A stretch of 64,000 nt of DNA from Stenotrophomonas tumulicola (GCF_014117215.1 NZ_JACGXS010000001.1:558001-622000); one strand, 5' to 3'. Counted from the stretch's first letter, positions 40,454 through 49,909 are shown. The notes: a model not told the origin generated them from the sequence alone. Program-made: numbers and translations.

Positions 40454-42619
40454 GTGTCCGTCGTTCCGTCCCGTATTTCCCCGCTGACGCAGGCGGTTGC
40501 CGCTGCGCTGGCACTGGCCCTTTTCGCCCCCGCCGCGCAGGCGCAGGATGCGCCGGCACAGACCGACGACGAAGCCGCCCGGACCCTGCAGACGGTGCAG
40601 GTCACCGCCAACCAGCTGGGCACCGTCACCGAAGGCAGTGACTCGTATACGCCGGGCTCCATCGCCACGGCCACCCGCCTGGTGCTCAGCCCGCGGCAGA
40701 CGCCGCAGTCGATCAGCGTGATCACCCGGCAGGAAATGAACGACTTCGCCCTGAACGGCATCGACGATGTCATGAAGGTCACCCCGGGCATCAGCATCGT
40801 CACCTATGACAGCGAGCGCACCGAGTATTACGCCCGTGGCTTTGCGGTACAGAATTTCCAGTACGACGGCATTCCGATGGCGCGCGATTCGGCCTACTCG
40901 GCAGGCAATACGCTCAGCGACATGGCCATCTACGACCGCGTCGAAGTGCTCAAGGGGGCTACCGGCCTGCTGACCGGCATGGGCGATCCGGGCGCCACCA
41001 TCAACCTGATCCGCAAGAAGCCGACCAGTGAGCTGGCCGGCAGTGCCACGCTGGGCGTGGGATCGTGGGACAGCTATCGCGCCGAGGTGGATGTCAGCGG
41101 GCCGCTGACCGAAAGCGGCCGGGTGCGTGGCCGTGCAGTGGCCGCACAGCAGGACAAGCATTCCAACGTCGACCATTACCAGCGCACCAACAAGGTGTTC
41201 TACGGCATCCTGGAAGCCGACATCGACGACAGCACGCTGCTCACCGTCGGCGCGGATTACCAGGACAGCGATCCGCAGGGCTCCAGCTGGGGCGGCATTC
41301 CATTGCTGGACACCACCGGTAACTTCAACAAGATGCCGCGCTCGTTCAACAACGGCGCGCGCTGGAGCCGCTGGGGCCAGTACAGCCGTACTGCGTTTGC
41401 GACCCTGGAGCACACCTTCAGCAACGACTGGGTAGCCAAGCTGCAGCTCAACCATCAGGTGAACGGCTATGACGCGCCTCTCGGTGCAGCGGCCGGTGGC
41501 AACCCGGATCCGGTCACCGGCGAAGGCGTGAGCATGTGGCTGGGCAAGTACGTCGGCAAGACCACCAGCAATGCCGCCGACCTGTACGTAAGCGGCAAGT
41601 TCGAATGGTTCGGCCGCGAACATGAGCTGGTCGTCGGCGGCAGCGTGTCGCGCAAGCGCTGGATCAACAACGGATACTCGCCACAGGAAGGCTACGACGG
41701 CAGCGTGGCCGACTACCGCGCCTGGAATGGCGACGTGCCCGAGCCGGACTGGCAGTGGGGCTATGGCGATAACCAGGTCACCCGCGAGAGCGGTGCCTAC
41801 CTGGTGGGTCGGTTTGACCTCGCTGACCCGCTGAAGCTGATCCTCGGCAGCCGCATCGCCAACTACAAGTCGCCCGATACCGATGAGAGTGGCGTGGTCG
41901 TGCCGTACGCAGGCCTGGTCTACGACCTCAACCGCAACTACTCGGTGTTCGCCAGCTACAGCACCATCTTCAAGCCACAGGGCAACCAGGACGAACAGGG
42001 CAGGGTGCTCGACCCGCTGGAAGGGCGCAGCTACGAGGCGGGCCTGAAGGCCGAGTTCCTGGATGGGCGCTTCAACGCCAGCGCCGCGGTGTTCCAGCTG
42101 GAGCAGGACAACTACGCAGAACCCAGCGGCGGGCTGACGCCCAGCGGCGGCATCGCCTACCGCGGGCTGATGGGCGTGCGCACCAAGGGCTACGAACTGG
42201 AGATGTCCGGCCAGGTGGCGCCGGGCTGGCAGGTGCAGGGTGGCTACGCGCACAAGATCGCGCGGCAACAATCCACCAAGGTATCCACGCTGGAGCCGGA
42301 AGACCAGTTCAGCGTGCACACCAGCTACCGGCTGCAGGGCGCGCTGCGCGGGGTGAGCATCGGTGGCGGTGCACGCTGGCAGGGCAGCACGTTCGGCACC
42401 ATCACCAACCCGGCCGACGGCAGCAGCCTGGTGCACCGCACCGATCCCTACTGGCTGCTCGATGCGATGGCCCGCTATGAGTTCAACGACCGCCTGTCGG
42501 CCACGCTCAACGTCAACAACCTGCTGGACAAGCACTACTACACGATCTTCAGCTGGTACAGCACCTACACCTGGGGCGAGCCGCGCAATGTGCGGCTGAC
42601 GTTGAACTACAAGTTCTGA
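40454..42619 (+). CDS. TonB-dependent siderophore receptor (FhuE/FpvA-like)
   Basis: A 721-residue receptor. GTG 40454 is the start: TGGAGG lies seven bases upstream and a signal peptide follows (ISPLTQAVAAALALALFAPAAQA). The upstream frame adds nothing signal-like. The plug shows LQTVQVTANQLGTVTEGSDS, RQTPQSISVITRQEMNDF, YYARGFAVQNFQYDGIPMAR and VEVLKGATGLLTGMGDPGAT, characteristic of hydroxamate-siderophore receptors. The barrel ends with aromatic LTLNYKF. No Fur box was identified by eye. It stands alone between terminators. Confidence 0.9.
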   Translation: MSVVPSRISPLTQAVAAALALALFAPAAQAQDAPAQTDDEAARTLQTVQVTANQLGTVTEGSDSYTPGSIATATRLVLSPRQTPQSISVITRQEMNDFALNGIDDVMKVTPGISIVTYDSERTEYYARGFAVQNFQYDGIPMARDSAYSAGNTLSDMAIYDRVEVLKGATGLLTGMGDPGATINLIRKKPTSELAGSATLGVGSWDSYRAEVDVSGPLTESGRVRGRAVAAQQDKHSNVDHYQRTNKVFYGILEADIDDSTLLTVGADYQDSDPQGSSWGGIPLLDTTGNFNKMPRSFNNGARWSRWGQYSRTAFATLEHTFSNDWVAKLQLNHQVNGYDAPLGAAAGGNPDPVTGEGVSMWLGKYVGKTTSNAADLYVSGKFEWFGREHELVVGGSVSRKRWINNGYSPQEGYDGSVADYRAWNGDVPEPDWQWGYGDNQVTRESGAYLVGRFDLADPLKLILGSRIANYKSPDTDESGVVVPYAGLVYDLNRNYSVFASYSTIFKPQGNQDEQGRVLDPLEGRSYEAGLKAEFLDGRFNASAAVFQLEQDNYAEPSGGLTPSGGIAYRGLMGVRTKGYELEMSGQVAPGWQVQGGYAHKIARQQSTKVSTLEPEDQFSVHTSYRLQGALRGVSIGGGARWQGSTFGTITNPADGSSLVHRTDPYWLLDAMARYEFNDRLSATLNVNNLLDKHYYTIFSWYSTYTWGEPRNVRLTLNYKF

Positions 42620-42632
42620 GCAATGCGATGAC

Positions 42633-42658
42633 GGCCACCCTGGCATGCCGGGGTGGCC
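42633..42658. terminator. Terminator between siderophore receptor and LysR gene
   Basis: GGCCACCC / GGGTGGCC stem with an additional inner GGC/GCC pairing, in the 58-bp gap between convergent genes. Confidence 0.7.
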
Positions 42659-42677
42659 GGATGATCCGGCTGGCCCG

Positions 42678-43583
42678 TCATCCCGGTTCGCCGCTGGGGT
42701 ATGCAGCCTGGCTTTTCAGCCATTCGACGACAGTCTTGAGCGCATGGCGGCGCGTCGTCCCGGTGCTGTCAGGACACACGATCCAGTAGGCATCCGGCAA
42801 GCGCACCTCCCGTTCGCCGAACGGTCGTACCAGTGCCCCTCTTGCCAGTGCGTCTTCGGCCAGGCGCCCACGCGCGAGCGCAATGCCCTGTCCCAGTTCG
42901 GCTGCACGCAGCACCAGATCGGATGAGGCGAGGCGGGGACCGTGCTGCATCGGCAAACCAGCCGGGCCATGTTCCCGCTGCCAGCGTTCCCAACCCGCCA
43001 CCGGGTCGCGATCATGCAGGAGGCGTAGATCCAGCAAGCTTGCGGGTTCTCCCGCAGCCCCCGTGGCCTGCCAGAAGGCTGGGCTTGCGACGGGAAACAA
43101 CGTGTCGTCCATCAGTGGTTCGCAGTGGAGGCGCGGCCATGGGCCACTTCCCATCCTCACTGCGAGGTCGATTCCCTCGGAAAGTGGATCAAAACCTTGG
43201 CCTACCATCACGGACAGCTCGATCCTCGGATGTGCACGCTCCAGTGCAGGCAACCGCGGTAGCAGCCAGCGTGCTGCGAATGACGGGGCGACACTCATCG
43301 TCACCGAGAACGCCGAGCGTGCTTCGCGCGTTGCTGCGACGGCGGCCGCCATGTCCTGGAACTGCACAAGCAATCGCCGGCCCAGTTCGGCTCCCTGGCG
43401 CGTAGGCGTCCACGAGGCGCTGTCGCGCTCGTAAAGGGGCACTCCCATCCAGGCTTCAAGTTCGCCCAGGTGCCGGCTCACAGACGAATGCGCTATGCCG
43501 AGTTCACGCGCGGCCGCGCGTACACCGCCGTGCGCGCATATCAGTGCGAATGCCCGGAGAGCATTCAAAGGCAAGGTCTTCAT
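42678..43583 (-). CDS. LysR family transcriptional regulator (GcvA-like)
   Basis: A 301-residue regulator with a GcvA-type N-terminus (LNALRAFALICAHGGVRAAA, RELGIAHSSVSRHLGELEAW) and a substrate-binding half with SVMVGQGFDPLSEGIDLAVR, typical of the subgroup. ATG 43583 is chosen from the conserved MKTLPLNALRAF; the frame extends 11 codons upstream without support. It is divergent from a LysE-type exporter and an FMN reductase, its likely targets. A palindrome abuts its start. Confidence 0.9.
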   Translation of the reverse strand: MKTLPLNALRAFALICAHGGVRAAARELGIAHSSVSRHLGELEAWMGVPLYERDSASWTPTRQGAELGRRLLVQFQDMAAAVAATREARSAFSVTMSVAPSFAARWLLPRLPALERAHPRIELSVMVGQGFDPLSEGIDLAVRMGSGPWPRLHCEPLMDDTLFPVASPAFWQATGAAGEPASLLDLRLLHDRDPVAGWERWQREHGPAGLPMQHGPRLASSDLVLRAAELGQGIALARGRLAEDALARGALVRPFGEREVRLPDAYWIVCPDSTGTTRRHALKTVVEWLKSQAAYPSGEPG

Positions 43584-43600
43584 GGTCTGAATATTAGACC
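43584..43600. promoter_or_regulatory. LysR-type operator candidate
   Basis: GGTCTGAATATTAGACC: 5-bp arms GGTCT/AGACC with a T-N11-A spacing inside, directly upstream of the LysR ATG and 79 bp from the divergent LysE-like gene. It suits autoregulation and control of the exporter. Confidence 0.55.
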
Positions 43601-43678
43601 AGTCCGGCACACGCACGCACCAATCCGTCCACCCAGAATCTGCCTATTCCACCTGCAACCAGGGAACGACATCGCCAC

Positions 43679-44266
43679 ATGGTTTCCAACTCCCTCATGG
43701 CCGCCGCTGGGCTGCTGCTGATTTCAACCCTTTCTCCCGGACCGAACAATCTGGTGGTATTGCGTGCCGCTGCCCATGGCGGCCTGCAGGCAGCAGGGCC
43801 AGCCATCGCTGGCATCGTGTTGGGCGGGCTGGCGATGCTTGGACTTGTCCTGGCAGGCCTTGGATCGACATTCTTGCACTCGTCATCGCTGCGTACGGTG
43901 GTGGCGACGGGAGGTGCCGGGTATCTGGCCTGGCTGGGCATCGGGCTGATGCGCGCCCACGCCGGGAATGAGGACCGGACTGCGCTTCCCGCCGGACTGG
44001 CAGGTCTTTTCGGCTTCCAGTTCCTCAATCCGAAGAGCTGGGTGATGGTGCTTTCCCTCGTAGCGGCGTTCCCGCAGGTCGGGCTGGCAACGACCTTGGC
44101 CTGGCTGGCACCTGCGTTCGTGTTGATTCCAACGGCGAGCCTGCTGTTATGGGCAAGCGCTGGCCAGCGGCTTGCAGTTCACTTTCAACATCCCACGACC
44201 CGCCGCCGGATTGACTGTGCCATGGGCATAGCGCTGCTTGCGTGTGCAATCCTCCTGTTGCTTTGA
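43679..44266 (+). CDS. LysE/RhtB family amino-acid exporter
   Basis: A 195-residue inner-membrane exporter with about five or six helices. The family signature near the N-terminus is STLSPGPNNLVVLRAAAHGG, and FQFLNPKSWVMVLSLVAAFP is the second conserved segment. It exports an amino acid or homoserine-lactone-like compound. It is divergent from a LysR regulator and 20 bp upstream of an FMN reductase gene, so the latter two are probably one unit. Confidence 0.88.
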   Translation: MVSNSLMAAAGLLLISTLSPGPNNLVVLRAAAHGGLQAAGPAIAGIVLGGLAMLGLVLAGLGSTFLHSSSLRTVVATGGAGYLAWLGIGLMRAHAGNEDRTALPAGLAGLFGFQFLNPKSWVMVLSLVAAFPQVGLATTLAWLAPAFVLIPTASLLLWASAGQRLAVHFQHPTTRRRIDCAMGIALLACAILLLL

Positions 44267-44286
44267 TCCCATATAGGAACCCAACG

Positions 44287-44880
44287 ATGTCATTGATCGA
44301 TCCGCCGATTCGCGTGCTTGCCCTGGCCGGCAGCCTGCGCCGTGACAGTTACAACCGCCGGCTTCTCGAAACCGCAACCACGCTTGCGCCATCGGGCATG
44401 ACGCTGGAAGTGCACGACACCATTGCCGACGTTCCTCTTTTCGACGAGGACCTGGAAGCAGCAGGAGGGCGTGGGCTGGAGGGAGTACGGCGTCTTCGTG
44501 ACGCAGTCGCTGCAGCCGATGGCCTGCTGATCGCCACGCCCGAGTACAACCAGTCATTGCCTGGGGTAGTCAAGAACGCGATCGATTGGCTTTCACGGTC
44601 CGATGCCAATGGGCTGGGGGTGCTGGATGCCAAACCCGTGGCGATCATCGGCGCCACGACGGGGCCGTGGGGGACACGGCTTGCACAGGCGCAACTGCGC
44701 CAGACGCTGGCCGCCACGGGGTGCAGGACATTGCCAGCGCCCATGATGTTCGTTCGTGGTGCATCGCAGGCGTTCGACGTTGCAAACGCGCGCTATGACA
44801 GTGCCACGCAGGACAAGCTCCGGCTGGTCCTGGAGGCATTCCAGGCCTGGATCAGGTTGACGTTGCCGCGTACGGTTTGA
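44287..44880 (+). CDS. NADPH-dependent FMN reductase / quinone reductase
   Basis: A 197-residue flavodoxin-like reductase. RVLALAGSLRRDSYNRRLLE is the FMN phosphate loop and IATPEYNQSLPGVVKNAIDW the second family motif, as in ChrR/ArsH-type NAD(P)H:quinone reductases. ATG 44287 has AGGAAC upstream, 20 bp after the LysE-like gene. It likely defends against quinones or electrophiles, in the same unit as the exporter. Confidence 0.88.
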   Translation: MSLIDPPIRVLALAGSLRRDSYNRRLLETATTLAPSGMTLEVHDTIADVPLFDEDLEAAGGRGLEGVRRLRDAVAAADGLLIATPEYNQSLPGVVKNAIDWLSRSDANGLGVLDAKPVAIIGATTGPWGTRLAQAQLRQTLAATGCRTLPAPMMFVRGASQAFDVANARYDSATQDKLRLVLEAFQAWIRLTLPRTV

Positions 44881-45016
44881 ACCGGTCTCCTGCGCCCAGG
44901 GCGTGAAGGGAGAGCGCACTTCATATGCGCGACATTTGCACGACATGCGTCGGCCATCATCGTTTCCCAGGCGGTTCCGCGATGGCCGGGCCGCAGGACG
45001 AGGAGGACCGGGAACA

Positions 45017-45220
45017 ATGAAGTACTGGAGGCCGATCAGGTGGATATCTGCGCTGGTAACACCGGTGCGGAGTTCGGTTTTCACCTTGAAGGAGAAGCAT
45101 CGAAGGCTGTACCTGCTTTTGAAGTACTCATTGAATACGGGCCTTGTCCTGCTGGCCTTCCTGCTGGTGTATGTCATGCTGGATTCGGTGGAGCGCGTCG
45201 GCACCGCCGCATTGTTCTGA
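45017..45220 (+). CDS. Small single-helix membrane protein upstream of a two-component system
   Basis: A 67-residue protein. A basic N-terminus (MKYWRPIRWISALVTPVRSS, KEKHRRLYLLLKYS) precedes one helix (NTGLVLLAFLLVYVMLDSV). ATG 45017 has GAGGAGGACC upstream, a good Shine-Dalgarno. The longer frame from 44903 is not supported. It ends 32 bp before the response regulator. It could modulate the neighbouring kinase, as small membrane proteins do elsewhere. That is only a positional guess. Confidence 0.5.
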   Translation: MKYWRPIRWISALVTPVRSSVFTLKEKHRRLYLLLKYSLNTGLVLLAFLLVYVMLDSVERVGTAALF

Positions 45221-45252
45221 TCCGTACCCAGGCGCATGCGAGAAGCATCCCA

Positions 45253-45954
45253 GTGAGCAGAGAATCCCAGCCCTTATCGATCCTGATCATCGAAGACAAC
45301 GCGCAGCTGGCAGCCAATCTCTACGATTACCTGGAGGGATGCGGGCATAGCCTGGACGCCGCCCCCGATGGATTGTCCGGACTCCACCTGGCATCGTCCA
45401 AGGATTACGACGCGATCGTGCTCGACTGGAATCTTCCCCGGCTGGATGGCCTGACCGTGCTGCGGCGGCTGCGGGGCGAGGCGAAGAAGCGCGTTCCGGT
45501 GATCATGCTGACCGCGCGCGACCAGTTGACGGACAAGATCGATGGTTTCGAGTCCGGGCTGGACGATTACCTGGTGAAACCGATCGCCCTGCCGGAGATC
45601 GAGGTCCGCCTGCGCTCGTTGGTGGCACGCCTCAAGCAGTCGGCTGCGCCCCAGAACGTGCTGAGCGTTGGCGATCTGCAGTTCCATGTCGGCACGATGG
45701 TGGTCCAGCGTGCCGGCCGGGACATCGTGCTCACCCGTACCGGGCGGCGCCTGCTGGAGCTGCTCATGCGCGAGAGTCCGCAGGTGGTGACGCGCGAACG
45801 CCTGGGGCGGGCAGCGTGGGGCGACAGCGTGCCGGGAACCGATCTGTTGCGCTCGCACATGCATGTGCTCCGCCGTGCGATACAGCAGGGCGAGGAAAAG
45901 ACCCTGCTGCATACCGTGCCGGGCTCCGGCTACAGGCTTTGCGACCTTGGGTAA
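45253..45954 (+). CDS. OmpR-family response regulator
   Basis: A 233-residue protein. Receiver domain: LSILIIEDNAQLAANLYDYL (acidic pocket), phospho-acceptor Asp in AIVLDWNLPRLDGL, VIMLTARDQ and DYLVKPIALPEI (Lys). A C-terminal winged helix follows (LTRTGRRLLELLMRESPQVV, LRSHMHVLRRAIQQ). Initiation is at GTG 45253. The gene overlaps the histidine kinase by 8 bp. It probably controls the downstream mipA-like gene and the small membrane gene upstream. Confidence 0.9.
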   Translation: MSRESQPLSILIIEDNAQLAANLYDYLEGCGHSLDAAPDGLSGLHLASSKDYDAIVLDWNLPRLDGLTVLRRLRGEAKKRVPVIMLTARDQLTDKIDGFESGLDDYLVKPIALPEIEVRLRSLVARLKQSAAPQNVLSVGDLQFHVGTMVVQRAGRDIVLTRTGRRLLELLMRESPQVVTRERLGRAAWGDSVPGTDLLRSHMHVLRRAIQQGEEKTLLHTVPGSGYRLCDLG

Positions 45955-47299
45955 GCTCCTTTCCCTGATCCGCAAGCCGCGCGGTGTCCACTGGTGGATC
46001 AGCGTCGCCTTGATCGTGTTCGGACTGATCATGCTGGCGGCATTGAGCGCCCAGAGCTTCAGCAGCCAGCAGCTGATCGAGCACAAGTACTGGGTCTCGC
46101 TGTTGCAGTCGGTATCCGACGACCATGCCGCGCGTATCCGGAAGGATCGCAACGCGCCGCTTCCCACGACCGGCGTGGTCCGGTCCTGGTATGTCGAGGG
46201 AAAGAACGGCGCCGCCGCGGTGCCGCCCTATCTGGCCGGCCTGCCACCGGGTCTTTACTCGACAGAAGACCGGATCGGGTCCGCGCGCTTCGAGTCCAGG
46301 GAAAGTTTCCATGACCAGCAGAGCTTCCACGCGCTGGTGGTTGACCTGCCTCCGGGCCGGCTGGTCACCGAGGTCAACATCGATGTCCTTGAGAGCCAGC
46401 AGGACCATGACGCCATGCTCAGCGCGATCTGGGCGCTGGTGCTTGCGACGCTGATCGGCTGGGCCATCTTCTGGCTGCACGCCAACCTGGCCAGGCCGGT
46501 GCGGGACCTGGCCGACCGGATGCGCGCGATCGATCCGCGCGACATCGGGGCGAGGTTGCCGACCACTTACAAACGCGAGGAGATCCAGGTGATCGCCCGG
46601 GCCAGCAATGCCCACCTGGAGCGCGTGGAGCAGTTCATAGAACGGGAACGGAGCCTGATGGACCAGGCCAGCCACGAGTTCAGGACACCCATCGCCGTCA
46701 TCGCCGGCGCGGTGGACGTGCTCAAGCAGATACCGCTTCCTGAAACGTCGCGACCTGCATTGGGCCGGATAGAAAATGCGGTCGGGGATCTGTCGGAGAC
46801 CATGGTGGCGTTGTTGTACCTGGCGCGTGAACCGGAACGGGGATTTGAACCCGAAGACGTCACCGTGCTCCATGAGTTCCTGCCGCGCCTGGTGCAGGAT
46901 CACGAACACCTGCTGGTGGGCAAAACAGCGCGGCTGAGGATTGGCGAACTGCAACCTACCTTCATCGCCGTACCGGATCCCATGGTGCGCATCGCGGTAA
47001 GCAACCTGGTCCGCAATGCCATCGAGAACACCGAAGCAGGGTTCGTCGAAATCACGCTGAGCAATGGCGTCATCTGCGTTGCCGACTCGGGCAGTGGATT
47101 CAATCCGGTTGAAGCCGCCCGGCGTTATCGGGACAGCCTGCGGCAGGCCGCGCCAGTGCGGGGGCAGGGCTTGGGGTTGTTCCTGATCGGTCGCATCTGC
47201 GAACGCTTCAAGTGGAAGCTGGCGATCGAAGCGGTCGCGATGGGGGGCACCCGCGCCACCCTGGACGTCACCGCCAGCATGTTCGAGCCCGGACCGTAG
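45947..47299 (+). CDS. Sensor histidine kinase
   Basis: A 450-residue kinase starting at TTG 45947, overlapping the regulator stop by 8 bp; no ATG or GTG is near. First membrane helix HWWISVALIVFGLIMLAAL, a periplasmic sensor of about 120 residues, second helix IWALVLATLIGWAIFWL, then HAMP (LARPVRDLADRMRAIDPRDI), HisKA with phospho-His in MDQASHEFRTPIAVIAGAVD, and HATPase (VSNLVRNAIENTEAG, VADSGSGFNP, GQGLGLFLIGRICE). The signal is unknown. This QseC/PhoQ-like pair is followed by a MipA/OmpV protein. Confidence 0.88.
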   Translation: MGKLLSLIRKPRGVHWWISVALIVFGLIMLAALSAQSFSSQQLIEHKYWVSLLQSVSDDHAARIRKDRNAPLPTTGVVRSWYVEGKNGAAAVPPYLAGLPPGLYSTEDRIGSARFESRESFHDQQSFHALVVDLPPGRLVTEVNIDVLESQQDHDAMLSAIWALVLATLIGWAIFWLHANLARPVRDLADRMRAIDPRDIGARLPTTYKREEIQVIARASNAHLERVEQFIERERSLMDQASHEFRTPIAVIAGAVDVLKQIPLPETSRPALGRIENAVGDLSETMVALLYLAREPERGFEPEDVTVLHEFLPRLVQDHEHLLVGKTARLRIGELQPTFIAVPDPMVRIAVSNLVRNAIENTEAGFVEITLSNGVICVADSGSGFNPVEAARRYRDSLRQAAPVRGQGLGLFLIGRICERFKWKLAIEAVAMGGTRATLDVTASMFEPGP

Positions 47300-47463
47300 C
47301 ACGGTTGGCCAGCACAGCTGGCGTTCAGCCTGCGAGCACCTGGCACGACATTCCGGCGACATCGCCGACTCATTCTGGAATGGAAGTCTGCAGCCGCCCG
47401 TGTCGAAGCGGCGGGCAGGCTCGCACGTTCGATATTCCATTACTTGATGAGGTCAGGCTTCCA

Positions 47464-48261
47464 ATGAACAAACTACTGTGGCCGATGCTGCTGCTCGGCC
47501 TTCCCTTTGCCGCGGTTGCCCAGGCAGGGCAGGAGAATGACGGGGAATCGGCAGGTCCCGCGCGCTGGGGATTGGGCGTGGGCGTGATGGTCAACGACAG
47601 CCCGTACGCCGGGGAGGGCACGCGCGTGATGCCGGTGCCCTTGGTCAGCTACCACGGCGAACGCTTCTACCTCCGGGGAATCTCCGTGGGCTGGAAGTTC
47701 GTCAACAACGAAGCGCTGGAACTGTCCGTGCTGACCAAGCCGCGCCTCGATGGCTTCGACGTGGACGACCTGGGCCGGCGGGAACTGGCTGTCAATGGCA
47801 TCGACCGTGGCCTGCTTGAGGATCGCGACAAGGCACTGGATGTCGGCGTGGACATGAAATGGAAGGGCCGGGCCGGGCAGCTGGACCTGGAACTGCTCGC
47901 CGATGCCACCGACAAGAGCGGTGGCCAGGAAGCGTCGCTCAGCTACAGCTATTCCTTCGAACTGGGCAACGGCGTGCTGACCCCGAACGTGGGCGTCACC
48001 TGGAAGTCCAAGGACATGGCGAACTACTACTACGGCACGCTGGACGAGGAAGTTGCGCGGGGCGTGGTCGACTACAAGCCCGACGCCGTCACGGTGCCGT
48101 ATGTGGGCGTGAACTATTACCGGCCGCTGGGGGAGAAATGGTCGCTGCTGGGATTCGCCCGTTACAGCAGCCTGCCGGATGAGATCAAGGACAGCCCGCT
48201 GATCGAGCGCGATACCGATGGCACTGCGTCGGTGTTCATCGGCCTCACCCGCAGCTTCTGA
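47464..48261 (+). CDS. MipA/OmpV family outer-membrane protein
   Basis: A 265-residue protein with a signal peptide (MNKLLWPMLLLGLPFAAVAQ). GLGVGVMVNDSPYAGEGTRV and MPVPLVSYHGERFYLRG are family motifs, and the protein ends in aromatic TRSF as outer-membrane barrels do. MipA scaffolds murein synthesis enzymes in E. coli; most members are uncharacterised porin-like proteins. Often adjacent to two-component genes, as here. A strong hairpin follows. Confidence 0.88.
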   Translation: MNKLLWPMLLLGLPFAAVAQAGQENDGESAGPARWGLGVGVMVNDSPYAGEGTRVMPVPLVSYHGERFYLRGISVGWKFVNNEALELSVLTKPRLDGFDVDDLGRRELAVNGIDRGLLEDRDKALDVGVDMKWKGRAGQLDLELLADATDKSGGQEASLSYSYSFELGNGVLTPNVGVTWKSKDMANYYYGTLDEEVARGVVDYKPDAVTVPYVGVNYYRPLGEKWSLLGFARYSSLPDEIKDSPLIERDTDGTASVFIGLTRSF

Positions 48262-48353
48262 TCCCGCCGATGGACCTTCATCCGAAACTGTGATGCGTTC
48301 GTTATATTTCGGTATTGATGCATAACGAAACATAAGATAAGGTCGTTTGCGAT

Positions 48354-48379
48354 CGCCCCGGTCGGTGCCGACCGGGGCG
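48354..48379 (+). terminator. Strong hairpin after the mipA-like gene
   Basis: A perfect 12-bp inverted repeat CGCCCCGGTCGG / CCGACCGGGGCG with only TG between. There is no T-run, so it is either a terminator or a transcript-stabilising hairpin. Confidence 0.6.
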
Positions 48380-48460
48380 TATCGCCTCCCGGCGACAACA
48401 ATCGTCTGCATGCTTCACCCCTGATCGCCGCCTTTTCCGCGCATCTGATGAGGTAAGTCC

Positions 48461-49909
48461 ATGTCGTCACGTCCCGTTTCCGGTGTACTGGCCGTTGCCA
48501 TCCTTGCGAGTGCGTTGGGCGCGGCCTGCGCCCATGCAGGCTCGCTCAGCCCTGCGGTGTCCACGCAGGAATTCGACAATCCGCATCGTGGTTTCATGCT
48601 GTGGGGGAGCTCCTATGCTGCCGATGGCGGCGTGGACAACTTCCACGATGCGCACATCTACCATGTGTACCTGCCGTGGAGGATCATCGAGACCGCCGAC
48701 CAGGTGTTCGACTGGAACGCGGTGGAGACGCATTACCTGCAGCCGATCCTCGACGACGATCCGTTGGCGACTTTCGTGCTGCGGCCGGTGGCCGATTACC
48801 CGGACAGCGCGGGCAGCCAGATCGACGCGCACTACACTGGCGGCGAGAACGAGCGCGATTACCCCAAGTTCCTGGAGCAGGCACCGCTGTCGATACCGTA
48901 TGCCGTGCGCACCCAGTGCGACGGCGACGGTCCGATCCGCAGCCTGGATTACAACAACCCCGCGGCCAGGGAGCAGATGGGCCAGTTCGTGCAGGCGCTG
49001 GCCGCCCGCTTCGATGGCGACCCACGCATCACCGCCATCCAGGTGGGCCTGCTGGGATTCTGGGGCGAGTGGCATACCAGTGGCTGCGAGGACCTGCAGC
49101 CGAACGCGCAGACGCGCTCGCTGATCCGCGACGCCTACGTCGCCGCCTTCCAGAGCACGCCACTGCAGACACGCTATGCGCGCAGTTCAGACGTGGGCTC
49201 GGCGATGTTCGGCTTCCATGAGGATTACTTTCCATCCTTCACCGGCAGCTGCAGCGCCTTCAGCCCGCAGATGCCCAGCTGCGACGATACCGGCTGGTGG
49301 AACCTGGAGTATGGCCTGGCCCACGAGGTACCTGCCGCGCGGCAGAACTGGATGGTCAACCCGGTCAGCGGCGAAAGCCCCAACAACAACCAGAAAGCGA
49401 CCTGGACCAACCGTACCGCGGACGTGCGCAAGCTGCTGCGGGACTATCACTTCAGCTTCCTCGGCCCGGCCGGTGCGCACGAAACCAACGGCAACGCGAG
49501 CAAGCTGCGCGAACTCAAGAGCGACCTGGGGTATCGCCTGGGCATCACCCAGGTGAGCTGGCCCGACACGCAGGTGCGTGGCCAACAGGTCGCCCTGCAG
49601 TTGGACATCACCAACCATGGCTCGGCGCCGTTGTACAACGCTTACCACGTTGAACTGCATTGGGTGGCGGCCGATGGCACCACGCGCGCACGTACGACGA
49701 TCCCCGACGTGGCGCTGGGCGGGATCATGCCCGGTACGGTGCAGAGCCACGGCACCAGCTTCACCGTGCCTGCCGGGTTGACCGCCGGCAGCTATTCGCT
49801 GCGCCTGGCGCTGGCCGACGATGCACCGGGCCGTCGCAACATCGCGCCGCAGAACGATGGCCAGGATACGGAACGGCGCCTGCCGCTGGGGCAGGTGCAG
49901 GTGCTTTGA
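48461..49909 (+). CDS. DUF4832 domain protein, probable secreted carbohydrate-active enzyme
   Basis: A 482-residue exported protein (signal SGVLAVAILASALGAACAHA). FDNPHRGFMLWGSSYAADGG, ADQVFDWNAVETHYLQPILD and AIQVGLLGFWGEWHTSG with conserved Trp/Glu belong to the DUF4874/DUF4832 family, a TIM-barrel fold related to glycoside hydrolases. The C-terminal 120 residues form a beta-rich domain (VRGQQVALQLDITNHGSAPL). Substrate unknown. GTAAGTCC precedes ATG 48461. Confidence 0.8.
   Translation: MSSRPVSGVLAVAILASALGAACAHAGSLSPAVSTQEFDNPHRGFMLWGSSYAADGGVDNFHDAHIYHVYLPWRIIETADQVFDWNAVETHYLQPILDDDPLATFVLRPVADYPDSAGSQIDAHYTGGENERDYPKFLEQAPLSIPYAVRTQCDGDGPIRSLDYNNPAAREQMGQFVQALAARFDGDPRITAIQVGLLGFWGEWHTSGCEDLQPNAQTRSLIRDAYVAAFQSTPLQTRYARSSDVGSAMFGFHEDYFPSFTGSCSAFSPQMPSCDDTGWWNLEYGLAHEVPAARQNWMVNPVSGESPNNNQKATWTNRTADVRKLLRDYHFSFLGPAGAHETNGNASKLRELKSDLGYRLGITQVSWPDTQVRGQQVALQLDITNHGSAPLYNAYHVELHWVAADGTTRARTTIPDVALGGIMPGTVQSHGTSFTVPAGLTAGSYSLRLALADDAPGRRNIAPQNDGQDTERRLPLGQVQVL

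Noticed and set aside
40388..42646. A 752-codon minus-strand frame opposite the siderophore receptor
   Set aside because: Codon-bias artefact of a GC-rich gene; the receptor on the plus strand has full family motifs.
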